DNA of 64,000 bases from Bacteroidota bacterium (GTDB taxonomy: Bacteria > Bacteroidota > Ignavibacteria > Kapaibacteriales > UBA2268): assembly GCA_004322215.1 (NCBI GenBank), contig SCSM01000013.1:124001-188000 (forward strand). The letters run 5' to 3'. This document shows positions 1 to 7,488 of the stretch, piece by piece. The notes under the pieces are model-generated. The model saw nothing but the letters and a program-made list of their open reading frames with translations. It was not told the DNA's origin and did not search any database. Each line of letters opens with the position of its first letter. The first letter of the stretch is position 1. Both the position numbers and the translations under genes were made by a program.

Positions 1-180
1 TTTTTAATATATATATTGTAAATTTGTAAGAATTCTTTCATCAATTATTAAAGGCACAAAATTGAACAAAATTATAAAAGAAATCTTTTTAGAAAAAAAA
101 TCATTACTAAAATTCAAAATAAACTCCCAAAATTATTTCATATTGCTGAACTTGAAAGTTCTCGTGCAGGTAAAATCGGG

Positions 181-693
181 ATGGAAGTTGGTAGTCTAAG
201 GGAAAGAATTATTGTTGCTCTATTGATTTATAAATTTGGTGAAAAGAATGTTGAAACAGATATACCAATTACTGAACCCGAAGTAGATGTCAAAGTATTC
301 AATAATCCTGTTTCAATAAAAACTATTACAGGTAAAAATTTTTCAGGAGTTAAATTAATTTGGACTGTAGATGCTGAAAGTGTCTTGTATTTTCGGGAAC
401 ATTATAAGCCGGGTTGTGATATGATATTTGTTCAGATAAATTGGAACGATATGGGTGCATTATATTATATTCCTGTTGAAGTTCAAATTAAGATTTTTAA
501 TAAATTCGGAAAAGATAACTACATTAAACTCCCGAAGGCAGGAACAAATCCAAGAGGTGCAGAAATAACTGCTGATGCGTTGAATGAGCTTGTTAATCAT
601 AAAGGTTCATATAAAATTCCAATTGAATGGAGAAAAGAAATTATAAAATTTAATGCTTTTGAAAGGTGGGTTGAACTTTGGGAACAAGATTGA
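181..693 (+). CDS. ThaI-like type II restriction endonuclease, 5' end unresolved
   Basis: The protein resembles the ThaI family of type II restriction enzymes, which cut CGCG; the assignment is from remembered family character, without a search. A core with D36 and an SIK motif ending at about K47 could be a PD-(D/E)xK-type nuclease centre, followed by a conserved-looking segment containing GTNPRGAE. The first ATG gives 170 residues. The same frame is open back to position 52 and encodes plausible family sequence (LPKLFHIAELESSRAGKIG) directly before this ATG, yet positions 52-180 contain no ATG, GTG or TTG in frame. The gene may therefore start at a rare codon or have lost its original start. 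The 3' end overlaps the adjacent methyltransferase by 16 bp, as expected for a restriction-modification pair. Confidence 0.7.
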   Translation: MEVGSLRERIIVALLIYKFGEKNVETDIPITEPEVDVKVFNNPVSIKTITGKNFSGVKLIWTVDAESVLYFREHYKPGCDMIFVQINWNDMGALYYIPVEVQIKIFNKFGKDNYIKLPKAGTNPRGAEITADALNELVNHKGSYKIPIEWRKEIIKFNAFERWVELWEQD

Positions 694-1610
694 AGGCTCA
701 CAAAAAGGGTACTAAAACAAGTACCTTCGGCACTAATGGAAGAATTAATCATGATTCCTCAACATTCTATAATTCAAAATTATATTCAGGAATTGATAAT
801 AATAAAACTAATGAAATAATAGAAAATACTTTACCTAAAGATTTATTAAACTCCATTATTCTTGGAAATGCAGAAAATTTAAGTTTGATTCCTGATAACT
901 CGATTCATTTGATGATTACATCACCACCATACAATGTTTCAAAAGTTTATGATGAAGATTTGTCTCTTGATGAGTACCTCGGATTATTAAAAAATGTTTT
1001 TTCTGAAACCTATCGTGTCTTAGTTAATGGAGGCAGAGCTTGTATAAATGTTGCCAACATCGGAAGAAAGCCCTATATACCTTTATCCGATTTAATTTCA
1101 AAAATTACGATTGATATTGGTTTCAATATGCGTGGAGAAATTATTTGGAATAAAGGTGCAGGTGCAGGGGTTTCTATGGCATGGGGAAGCTGGCAGTCTG
1201 CCTCTAATCCTGTTCTGAGGGATGTACACGAATACATTTTAATTTTCTCAAAAGGTGATTATCAAAGAAAACAGAATGGCAAAGAAAATACTATAACAAA
1301 AGAACAATTTATGGAATGGTCAAAATCTATTTGGACTATGAATCCTGAATCAGCAAAAAAAGTAAATCACCCAGCCCCATTTCCTGAAGAATTACCTTAT
1401 AGACTAATTCAACTTTATTCATTTAAAAATGATATTATTTTTGACCCCTTTATTGGCAGTGGTACAACAGCAATATCCGCTCTCAAATCTAACAGATTTT
1501 TCATAGGTTACGAAATCAATAAAGAATATAAATCTATTGCAGAAAAAAGAATTAATGCTTATATGAACCAGGGTTTTCTCGAATTTAATAAAAATGAGAA
1601 CTCAGCATAA
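678..1610 (+). CDS. Type II DNA methyltransferase (beta class, probably N4-cytosine)
   Basis: S-adenosylmethionine-dependent DNA methyltransferase, probably protecting the site cut by the upstream ThaI-like enzyme. The catalytic motif TSPPY lies at about residues 81-85 and the SAM-binding motif DPFIGSGTT at about residue 256. This order (motif IV before motif I) is typical of the beta class, and SPPY favours N4-cytosine over N6-adenine methylation. The start shown is TTG at 678, preceded by an AAGGTGGG ribosome-binding-like stretch. TTG at 690, overlapping the upstream stop as TTGA, is the alternative. The next methionine lies inside the catalytic region and is too late. The overlap with the endonuclease gene supports translational coupling. 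Confidence 0.85.
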   Translation: MGTRLKAHKKGTKTSTFGTNGRINHDSSTFYNSKLYSGIDNNKTNEIIENTLPKDLLNSIILGNAENLSLIPDNSIHLMITSPPYNVSKVYDEDLSLDEYLGLLKNVFSETYRVLVNGGRACINVANIGRKPYIPLSDLISKITIDIGFNMRGEIIWNKGAGAGVSMAWGSWQSASNPVLRDVHEYILIFSKGDYQRKQNGKENTITKEQFMEWSKSIWTMNPESAKKVNHPAPFPEELPYRLIQLYSFKNDIIFDPFIGSGTTAISALKSNRFFIGYEINKEYKSIAEKRINAYMNQGFLEFNKNENSA

Positions 1611-1687
1611 AAGCCATTGACAACGAAGGCATGGAAGCCATCGAAGTAGTAAAAATCAAAGTAAATGGTGAGGTGGAAGTAGAGTAA
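1598..1687 (+). pseudogene. C-terminal remnant of an unidentified gene
   Basis: Just after the methyltransferase stop, another frame reads KAIDNEGMEAIEVVKIKV and further acidic residues to a stop at 1685-1687. It looks like the well-formed C-terminus of a lost protein, with more GC and different codon use from the flanking AT-rich genes. The frame is closed by a TGA at 1595-1597, so no complete gene exists. It may be left over from a gene displaced when the defence cassette or the HNH gene arrived. The parent protein is not recognised. Confidence 0.4.
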
Positions 1688-1688
1688 T

Positions 1689-2438
1689 ATGAAAGCTGCT
1701 AATAAAGTTGGTATTTGTGCTTTATGCAAAAATGAATCTTATTTACAAATTTCTCATTTAGTTCCAAAATTTGTTCATAGGATATTGAAGAATAATGATC
1801 AAACAATGATAAAAGTTGATAATATTGGTGAGAGAAAAGTTCAGGATAGCATGAAAGAATATCTACTTTGTAGTAACTGTGAAATGATAATGAATAAATA
1901 TGAGACTTATGTAGCTAATTTCATTCATAAAGGTATCAAAAATCTTAAGGAGCATCAATTTTATTTTATTGCTAATATAAATTATAAGAATTTTAAACTT
2001 TTTTACCTTTCTATATTATGGAAACTTGCTGCTTCAAAAGATAGATATGTTCAATTTGGTAATTTTTATTATCATAAAGATTTAATAGCAAAATTAATTT
2101 TAAATGAAGATCCTGGTGGTCAATTTGAATATAATCTTATTTTGTTAGCCATTAATGATGATATAAATTTATTTGAAAATGATGAAAACAGTTTAAGGGG
2201 TTTTTATGATGTACCAACCCATAGTTATAGTGAAGGTTGGCATTATTATACATTTGTCTTATTAGGTTTTGTATGGGTTGTGTGTATTTCAAATCATCAG
2301 CAATATAATAGATTTAAATATAGATTTTCTTTGAGACCAACAGGTAAATTAATAATACATAAATATTATAATACAAGTGATTTGGTTAAAAAAAGATATC
2401 TATCTAAATTAAAAATTCTTTTAGCAAATGAATTATGA
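1689..2438 (+). CDS. HNH-like zinc-finger protein, putative nuclease
   Basis: A 249-residue protein of a type often seen beside restriction and other defence genes. Two CxxC pairs (C10/C13 and C61/C64) probably bind zinc. The sequence SHLVPKF follows the first pair, with H23 in the position where HNH-like proteins carry a catalytic or structural histidine. The remainder is rich in aromatic and lysine residues and has no recognisable domain or signal peptide. It follows the restriction-modification pair and precedes the HEPN gene by 37 bp, so the two may be co-transcribed. Nuclease activity is inferred from the Cys/His pattern only. A structural zinc-finger role remains possible. Confidence 0.55.
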   Translation: MKAANKVGICALCKNESYLQISHLVPKFVHRILKNNDQTMIKVDNIGERKVQDSMKEYLLCSNCEMIMNKYETYVANFIHKGIKNLKEHQFYFIANINYKNFKLFYLSILWKLAASKDRYVQFGNFYYHKDLIAKLILNEDPGGQFEYNLILLAINDDINLFENDENSLRGFYDVPTHSYSEGWHYYTFVLLGFVWVVCISNHQQYNRFKYRFSLRPTGKLIIHKYYNTSDLVKKRYLSKLKILLANEL

Positions 2439-2475
2439 TATAAATTAAATATTAATTTCAAATAAAGGTATTAAT

Positions 2476-3606
2476 ATGGAAAATGTAGAAGAAAATAAAT
2501 TTACTCTAATTTATACAGGTACTTCATTTAATTTAGATAAATTAGGTGATGAAATGGATAACGCTTTCAAAAATCTGTATTCTGCAATGTTAGGTAATAA
2601 TGTTTTATTAAAAAATGAATTTATTAATGCATCTTTTCGGTTTTTTGATAAAAATAAAAATAATATACGTGCACACAATAGTTATTTTTCTAATTTTACT
2701 CCTCTTTTAATTTATGCTCAGGTAGTTGTCAAGAATAAAATGGATAAACAAGTATGGTCATTAGCTCAAGAATGTGTTGATTTTTGGGATAAAGATAAAG
2801 ATGAAAAAGACAAAGTGCATAAAGGGACATTATATTATTTTTTTTCTGAAGCCTATTTGGATGAATGGGATTTAGATAAATGCTTTTTATTAATACATAA
2901 TGCAATTGATGAGGATATAAGAAGTTCTGGCATTCTTAATCCAATGACACCTGCTTACAGATTTGCTACATTAACATATGATGAGGGTGATAGGTTAAGC
3001 AATTTCACTAATTTTTTAATCCAAATAGTCAAATCATATATTATTATTTTTAATAAAACTTATAATAAAAATTTGAGGTTTGAGAATATTAATAATCTTT
3101 TTTTTAATAAAATTATTTTGAAGGACATTGTTTTTTTATTTAGCTATTTAATTGCTAGAATTTATAATTTAAAGGTTTCTACTAAAAATATTAAAAATGA
3201 TCTAAGCAATTTATTCCAAATTAACTTGTTATTATCAATTGCTGTCATTATTGAAGAAATTTTTGAGATTATAAAGAGTCATAAAGATATCTCTAAATTA
3301 GAAGAAGTATTTAAACTTTGTAAGAAATGTAGTATAATTTTTGATAAAACAAAAGATTTATTTGATAAAAGTTTTGATAAACAAATTGATTCTGCATTGA
3401 AAAATGAATTTATTTATGAAGATAATAAATTATCTCAAATTGAAAAAGATTGGCTAATATATAAAAATGTTAGAAATAAAGTTGCTCATAATGTTTTCAC
3501 TTCAAAAGTAATAGCCGAATATTTTGATGATATATTACAAAGTATGTTTAATGTATTTTTTTGGATTATTGAAAATTTATATTTACCTATTGAAGATGAA
3601 TTATAA
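2476..3606 (+). CDS. HEPN-domain protein, putative defence RNase
   Basis: The C-terminal region carries RNKVAH (R333 to H338), the Rx4H motif of HEPN ribonucleases, inside a predicted helical segment. An upstream segment around residues 114-145, beginning KGTLYYFF, resembles the N-terminal helical part of HEPN proteins found in defence loci, as I remember that pattern. There is no signal peptide. Codon use is extremely AT-rich, like the preceding genes and unlike the core genome. HEPN proteins commonly act as toxins or abortive-infection RNases, and the placement after a restriction-modification pair and an HNH-like gene supports a defence role by association. No matching antitoxin (MNT-type nucleotidyltransferase) is seen nearby. 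Confidence 0.6.
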   Translation: MENVEENKFTLIYTGTSFNLDKLGDEMDNAFKNLYSAMLGNNVLLKNEFINASFRFFDKNKNNIRAHNSYFSNFTPLLIYAQVVVKNKMDKQVWSLAQECVDFWDKDKDEKDKVHKGTLYYFFSEAYLDEWDLDKCFLLIHNAIDEDIRSSGILNPMTPAYRFATLTYDEGDRLSNFTNFLIQIVKSYIIIFNKTYNKNLRFENINNLFFNKIILKDIVFLFSYLIARIYNLKVSTKNIKNDLSNLFQINLLLSIAVIIEEIFEIIKSHKDISKLEEVFKLCKKCSIIFDKTKDLFDKSFDKQIDSALKNEFIYEDNKLSQIEKDWLIYKNVRNKVAHNVFTSKVIAEYFDDILQSMFNVFFWIIENLYLPIEDEL

Positions 3607-3954
3607 TTTTCTTTGAAACCTCTCGGCTCTGCATAAAATAAAATATCAGCGAAATCAGATTAATCAGCTTAATCCAAGTTCCGACAACTTTGCGTCCTTT
3701 GCGTCTTCTTTGTGAACTTTGCGTGAAACCCTTTCCCCTTCATCTAACAGACTAACAAACTAACAGTCTAACGGGCTAATTGTTAATTGTTAATTGTGAA
3801 TTATAAATTTCTACAACCTACAGTCTAAACACCTACAGTCTATCAGTCTATATTTTTAAAACCATTTTAAAATCCTTTTAAAACCGTTTTATTTTTATAT
3901 CATATCTTACTTCTTATTTTCCCTCCAAAAAATTTATTCAAAGGAGAAAAAAAA
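3607..3954. other. Non-coding spacer with degenerate short repeats
   Basis: No gene is supported here. The stretch at about 3689-3727 repeats TTTGCGT-like units (TTTGCGTCCTTTGCGTC and a further TTTGCGTG). Positions 3746-3850 contain repeated CTAACAGTCTAAC and CTACAGTCTA units and a TTAATTGTTAATTG run. Spacers and unit lengths are irregular, so this is not CRISPR. An AAAGGAG ribosome-binding site for the next gene lies at about 3940-3946. The unit types look like decayed intergenic filler between accessory and core sequence. Confidence 0.5.
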
Positions 3955-4677
3955 ATGGATGAGCAACAAACAACTCAGGAATCACCAAAAGAAAATGAAT
4001 TCCCTTGGTCACGGCTGCCCGGCGAATCCGAAAAAGCCTACTTCCTCTTTTGCATGTACATTGACCTCTACCGCCGCCGTTCCTACTCCCAGGTCGCCAA
4101 AATGGCTGGCTATTCCTACCGCACCATAATGCGTATCGCTAAAATCTGGAACTGGAAAGAAAGAGCATTAAAGTACGACAAACACAATTACAAAACACTC
4201 TATCTGGAAACATCAGCAAACATCAGCGATTTAAACTTCAAAAAAATCAACCAGAAAATTTCCCTTTCCGCTTCCTTCCAGGAAGCAATAGACCAGCTCC
4301 AGAACTATCTCACCTACTATGAATTGGCATACAAGCTTCCCGAAGCCAAAGAAAAAATTGTCTATCTCCAAAAGGTTTCCAGAATGCTCGCTTATATGCT
4401 CAAAATGCAGGACTTGTCCGTCTCAGGTATTGTAAAGGATATTGCAGGTCATAATTTCGATATCGTTAGTGTTTTCAAAGACCGGCTCTCATCGGCTTGG
4501 ACACCGAACCGTACGCCGCGTGATTTAAAAGATGTAATATCGCCTCCTCCTCATTCAGACGGCACAAATAATGACAACAAACTTGATGTCGAAGCTCTTA
4601 ACAAATTATTAGATGATGATGTCACTAATTGTGACATCCAAAGTGACAACAATGTGACAAAAGCTGACAAAACGTGA
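3955..4677 (+). CDS. Terminase small subunit-like HTH protein (orphan)
   Basis: A 240-residue protein. Around residues 41-66 a helix-turn-helix reads SQVAKMAGYSYRTIMRIAKI, followed by WNWKERALKYDKH. That W-x-ER-x2-(Y)D signature is common in phage terminase small subunits, which bind the packaging start site and recruit the large subunit. A helical middle region (residues about 85-150) would suit oligomerisation. The tail is low-complexity with repeated VT and D residues and is encoded by phased GTGAC repeats. No large terminase, portal or capsid gene is visible on either side. Codon use is richer in C-ending codons than both neighbours, suggesting transfer. An AAAGGAG site precedes the ATG. 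It could instead be a transposon-type DNA-binding protein. Confidence 0.55.
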   Translation: MDEQQTTQESPKENEFPWSRLPGESEKAYFLFCMYIDLYRRRSYSQVAKMAGYSYRTIMRIAKIWNWKERALKYDKHNYKTLYLETSANISDLNFKKINQKISLSASFQEAIDQLQNYLTYYELAYKLPEAKEKIVYLQKVSRMLAYMLKMQDLSVSGIVKDIAGHNFDIVSVFKDRLSSAWTPNRTPRDLKDVISPPPHSDGTNNDNKLDVEALNKLLDDDVTNCDIQSDNNVTKADKT

Positions 4678-4800
4678 CAAAATTCAATGTAAATTACATA
4701 TTCGCAATGAAGAATAATACTTATAAATCAACATTTATTACTAAATGGTATTTTAAAAATTAAAAAATAGGTGACAAAACGTGACAAAATGTGACATTTT
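4631..4800 (+). repeat. Helically phased GTGAC repeat array (iteron-like)
   Basis: GTGAC (once CTGAC) begins at 4631, 4643, 4654, 4664 and 4674, spacings of 12, 11, 10 and 10 bases. It recurs at 4771, 4781 and 4791 as three exact 10-base units (GTGACAAAAC, GTGACAAAAT, GTGACATTTT). The first group lies inside the 3' end of the terminase-like gene, the second about 95 bases after its stop. Ten-base spacing puts every copy on the same face of the helix, as in protein-binding iterons. Packaging sites of several phages lie in or beside the small terminase gene, so a pac-like site is a reasonable guess. Simple sequence drift is the alternative. Confidence 0.5.
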
Positions 4801-4881
4801 CTATATTACAATTTTATTAAATGGTGTATTAAGTTAATTTATATATACTTAACAGCAATTAGCCATTAGTAATTAGTAATT

Positions 4882-4920
4882 AAAAAAGCCCGCAACCCTT
4901 GAGGTAGTCACGGGCTCTTT
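4882..4920 (-). terminator. Rho-independent terminator of the 708-residue protein gene
   Basis: AGCCCG at 4887-4892 pairs with CGGGCT at 4911-4916. On the minus strand the stem is followed by a run of T (the A-run at 4882-4887). It lies 35 bases after the stop codon of the minus-strand gene. The plus-strand side ends CTTTT and might also stop transcription weakly from the terminase-like gene. Confidence 0.8.
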
Positions 4921-4950
4921 TGCTGAACTTCATTCGCGGCTATCGGTTAC

Positions 4951-7077
4951 TTACGGTTCTAATTTCTCTTCGAGACAGAACCCGTCACTGAATGAAGCCC
5001 ATAGACCTACAGCTTGGCTGTTGACGATTGACCTGTCAACCGCATCAACTCTGATTACATAACCGCATGGTTTCATTTTTGCGGTATTAAGTGTCCAAGG
5101 ATTTCCGGGAGCGATTGCTGTGTTGAACAATCCCGAACTCGGCACAGGTACACCTATTCCAGGAGGATTTATAGACGGCTCGATATAAATTGAATACCTG
5201 CCGAGATAATTGTTTTCGGAACGTGCGACAAATGTCCCGGAAATAATATCTTTTATTTTGAATTTGCCGCAGCTTCCGGCGCCGGATGTAATATCAATAA
5301 ATGCGTGAGGTCCTGTGTTCTCGAGCTGGATGACATGATTGTCAACCCCTGCGAGATTGCCGATTGCGTCGTAAGTCAGAAGCCGTACATGCCATTTCGC
5401 ATTGCCGCTTGTATCCCATTGTGCGAGCAAGCTGATAATGTTCTGATTGAATGGCAAATATGAGAATCGCTTGGTCACGGGATTTGCCTTGTGTGTCGAA
5501 GTAAATCCGAACTGGTCTGTTACTAACAAATCTGTCAGAACAGGTGTCCAAACAAGACCATCTGGGCTTACCTCGACTATATAGCTGTATCCCGGAATAG
5601 GTGCTCCTTGAATTGTTACTCTTCTTGCAAAAGGACACGGTCTTCCGGGTGTAGCGGCATTCCCATCCGGGTCATCCGGGGGAAGGTTGTTTGTTGCAAA
5701 CTTGGCATCCGGTGTTGTAAGCCCGGTTATATTATCTATGAATGAAACAGGAATACCCCCCATGATTGCAATTTTGCCTGCGGCTACTCCTGCTATCGGA
5801 TTTATGTTGATGAGTGTTTCTTCCCTGTTACCCCATGTCGGAACATAATTAGGATTGAATCCCGGAGGCGCAATGTTCCACGATAGTATAGCCCTGATTC
5901 TTACAACAACCGGTCCTTTTTTACAATGTCTCCTGAATTTTTCAAGGTCAACCGGGAGCCGTACGGCATAATAAATTCCTTCGGATGTAATTTGCACAAT
6001 GTCGTAAGTGGTTACATCTGCTGTGCCGAGGAATGTTTCGAAGCTGCCGTTGCCGTCGAAATCAGCCCAGAATGAAACGTATTCCTTGCTTCCTTTTGTG
6101 CAGGGACCACCGGAATAACCGGATGATTTTTTCACCTGGATAACACCCACGAGTGAATCGGGATGATTCGGGTCAAGTCCAATGCACTTTAGTTCTTCAT
6201 AACTAATATCTCCATCGGTTTTTGGAAACAAAAGGTCGCCGATGTTTGGATTAATCTGGATATCGGGTATTAGTTTAGTAAATGCCTCGGCACTGACTGA
6301 GGTTTTACCTGAAATGAAGGACAACATTTCTTTCAACGCAAATCGATGAACAGGCACTCCCTTATCTTTGTACATTACAGCAAGCTGAGAAGCATTATAT
6401 TCCTTCTTTAAAGTCTCGAGGGGTTGCTCGAGGTCCAGGACTTCTTCCAATATAGGCGGAATCTTAACTTTTGCTGCTTCGAAAATAGGAGGCAGAGGTA
6501 TAAATTTGAACGGTTCGACCTGGATCGTAGAATTTCTAACATTACCCCAAACCGGAATCCAGTTCGGCTGATTGGGTGGCGGAGGATTATTCCAGGAAAG
6601 AATAGCTCTCGCCTTAATCAAGGGGTCAAGGATGCAGAATTTTCTTTTTGGATTGATATGGATTGAAGCTGCATATTCCAAACGCTTGCCGCCTTCGGTT
6701 CCTTCAGGTATGTTATACACCTGGAAGCTTGTCATTCCCTGGTCGAACCAGGTAGCACCATTATCATAAGATATGTAGAATCGTACATACTCCGAGGTTC
6801 CCGAACCGCAAATATCGGTACCGTAACCTGTCGGTTGAAGGATATAGACAACTGCCTCGAGCTTTTGCTGCTGAGGATGATAACCCAAACATGCCAAATC
6901 TTCATAATGAGTATTATAAGTAATGGAAATGATAGGTTTGTAAGGACTTTCGGCAAGATTACCGAAATAGTTGGGGTTTCCAATAAGAAGAGATTTGAAG
7001 GAATTCCTTTCTGTTGGAAAAGCGCTTTGTGCTGCGGCTTTGGTCTTTTGCACAGCTTTTTTTAATTCGTCATCCAT
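4951..7077 (-). CDS. Tandem-domain protein of unknown function (708 aa)
   Basis: Not assigned to a named family. Residues about 55-190 and 305-435 are two copies of one module. Each starts near an L-G-(Y/L)-x-P or GLDPNHP segment, passes through a glycine-rich part with conserved cysteine (GYGTDICGSG; GYSGGPCTKGSKEY), and ends RAILSWN-PP, then P-(V/T)-WGN. Both modules look beta-rich. The C-terminal third (about 480-700) is a different, fibronectin-like beta region (SYIVEVSPDGLVWTPV) with several cysteines. There is no signal peptide and no T9SS tail, which is odd for such a beta-sandwich protein and could fit a phage virion, injection-system or cytoplasmic role. GGGAGG lies 6 bases before the ATG. 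It converges on the terminase-like gene. Confidence 0.7.
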   Translation of the reverse strand: MDDELKKAVQKTKAAAQSAFPTERNSFKSLLIGNPNYFGNLAESPYKPIISITYNTHYEDLACLGYHPQQQKLEAVVYILQPTGYGTDICGSGTSEYVRFYISYDNGATWFDQGMTSFQVYNIPEGTEGGKRLEYAASIHINPKRKFCILDPLIKARAILSWNNPPPPNQPNWIPVWGNVRNSTIQVEPFKFIPLPPIFEAAKVKIPPILEEVLDLEQPLETLKKEYNASQLAVMYKDKGVPVHRFALKEMLSFISGKTSVSAEAFTKLIPDIQINPNIGDLLFPKTDGDISYEELKCIGLDPNHPDSLVGVIQVKKSSGYSGGPCTKGSKEYVSFWADFDGNGSFETFLGTADVTTYDIVQITSEGIYYAVRLPVDLEKFRRHCKKGPVVVRIRAILSWNIAPPGFNPNYVPTWGNREETLININPIAGVAAGKIAIMGGIPVSFIDNITGLTTPDAKFATNNLPPDDPDGNAATPGRPCPFARRVTIQGAPIPGYSYIVEVSPDGLVWTPVLTDLLVTDQFGFTSTHKANPVTKRFSYLPFNQNIISLLAQWDTSGNAKWHVRLLTYDAIGNLAGVDNHVIQLENTGPHAFIDITSGAGSCGKFKIKDIISGTFVARSENNYLGRYSIYIEPSINPPGIGVPVPSSGLFNTAIAPGNPWTLNTAKMKPCGYVIRVDAVDRSIVNSQAVGLWASFSDGFCLEEKLEP

Positions 7078-7083
7078 TTTGAC

Positions 7084-7157
7084 CTCCCTTTTTTGGAACT
7101 GGAAAAAAACGAAAAAAAAAGAATCTCAGCCATACAGTTCCAAATGGCTGAGATTCT
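7084..7157 (-). promoter_or_regulatory. Leader hairpin with loop complementary to the RBS-proximal region
   Basis: On the minus strand, upstream of the 708-residue protein gene, arms at 7157-7144 and 7133-7120 form a 14-bp stem (AGAATCTCAGCCAT and its complement). It is followed by an unbroken run of T (A-run 7112-7120), the shape of a Rho-independent terminator. The loop region (7135-7144, plus strand CAGTTCCAAA) is exactly complementary to 7092-7101 (TTTGGAACTG), which lies directly before the GGGAGG ribosome-binding site. A loop-to-leader pseudoknot or switch could couple termination and translation. The pairing is seen; the regulation is inferred. Confidence 0.6.
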
Positions 7158-7488
7158 GACAATTAATTATTGGTATTGCTTTCCTGATTGATTACAGCAG
7201 ATTAATTTGATTAATATATTTATCTTAATTGTCATTGATTATTTATTATTTATAACCCAAAAAATTTTAGACAAAGCTAAAACTTGCTAAAATCTTTGGG
7301 TATAGGTATGAATCTGATTTTCTTGTAGGTGATTGCCTGATAAGTAAATTTATGAATGAATATTTACTTAATATTATCCATGCAATCTCGTCTTATAAAA
7401 ACTTAATACAACCTAAATATGTATTTATTTATGATTAATTTTGTATCACTTAGGTTGCTTATTTTTGTGAATATATTAGGTGTTATAA
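7158..7488. other. Intergenic region with two inverted repeats upstream of the E1 gene
   Basis: No gene is seen. Positions 7255-7301 form a two-part stem: ACCCAAA pairs with TTTGGGT, and ATTTTAG (7264-7270) pairs with CTAAAAT (7287-7293). CAACCTAA (7409-7416) and TTAGGTTG (7450-7457) form a second inverted repeat just before the E1 start, and could be an operator or leader stem. AT content is high, and the promoter of the E1 gene is probably here. An AGGTG element lies about 8 bases before the E1 start. Confidence 0.45.

Noticed and set aside
3689-3850. Repeated TTTGCGT and CTAACAGTCTAAC units as a CRISPR-like array
   Set aside because: Units are short and irregular, without unique spacers of constant length, and no cas gene is nearby.
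5342-5638. Minus-strand 98-residue frame inside the 708-residue gene
   Set aside because: Shadow frame within a clearly coding region.
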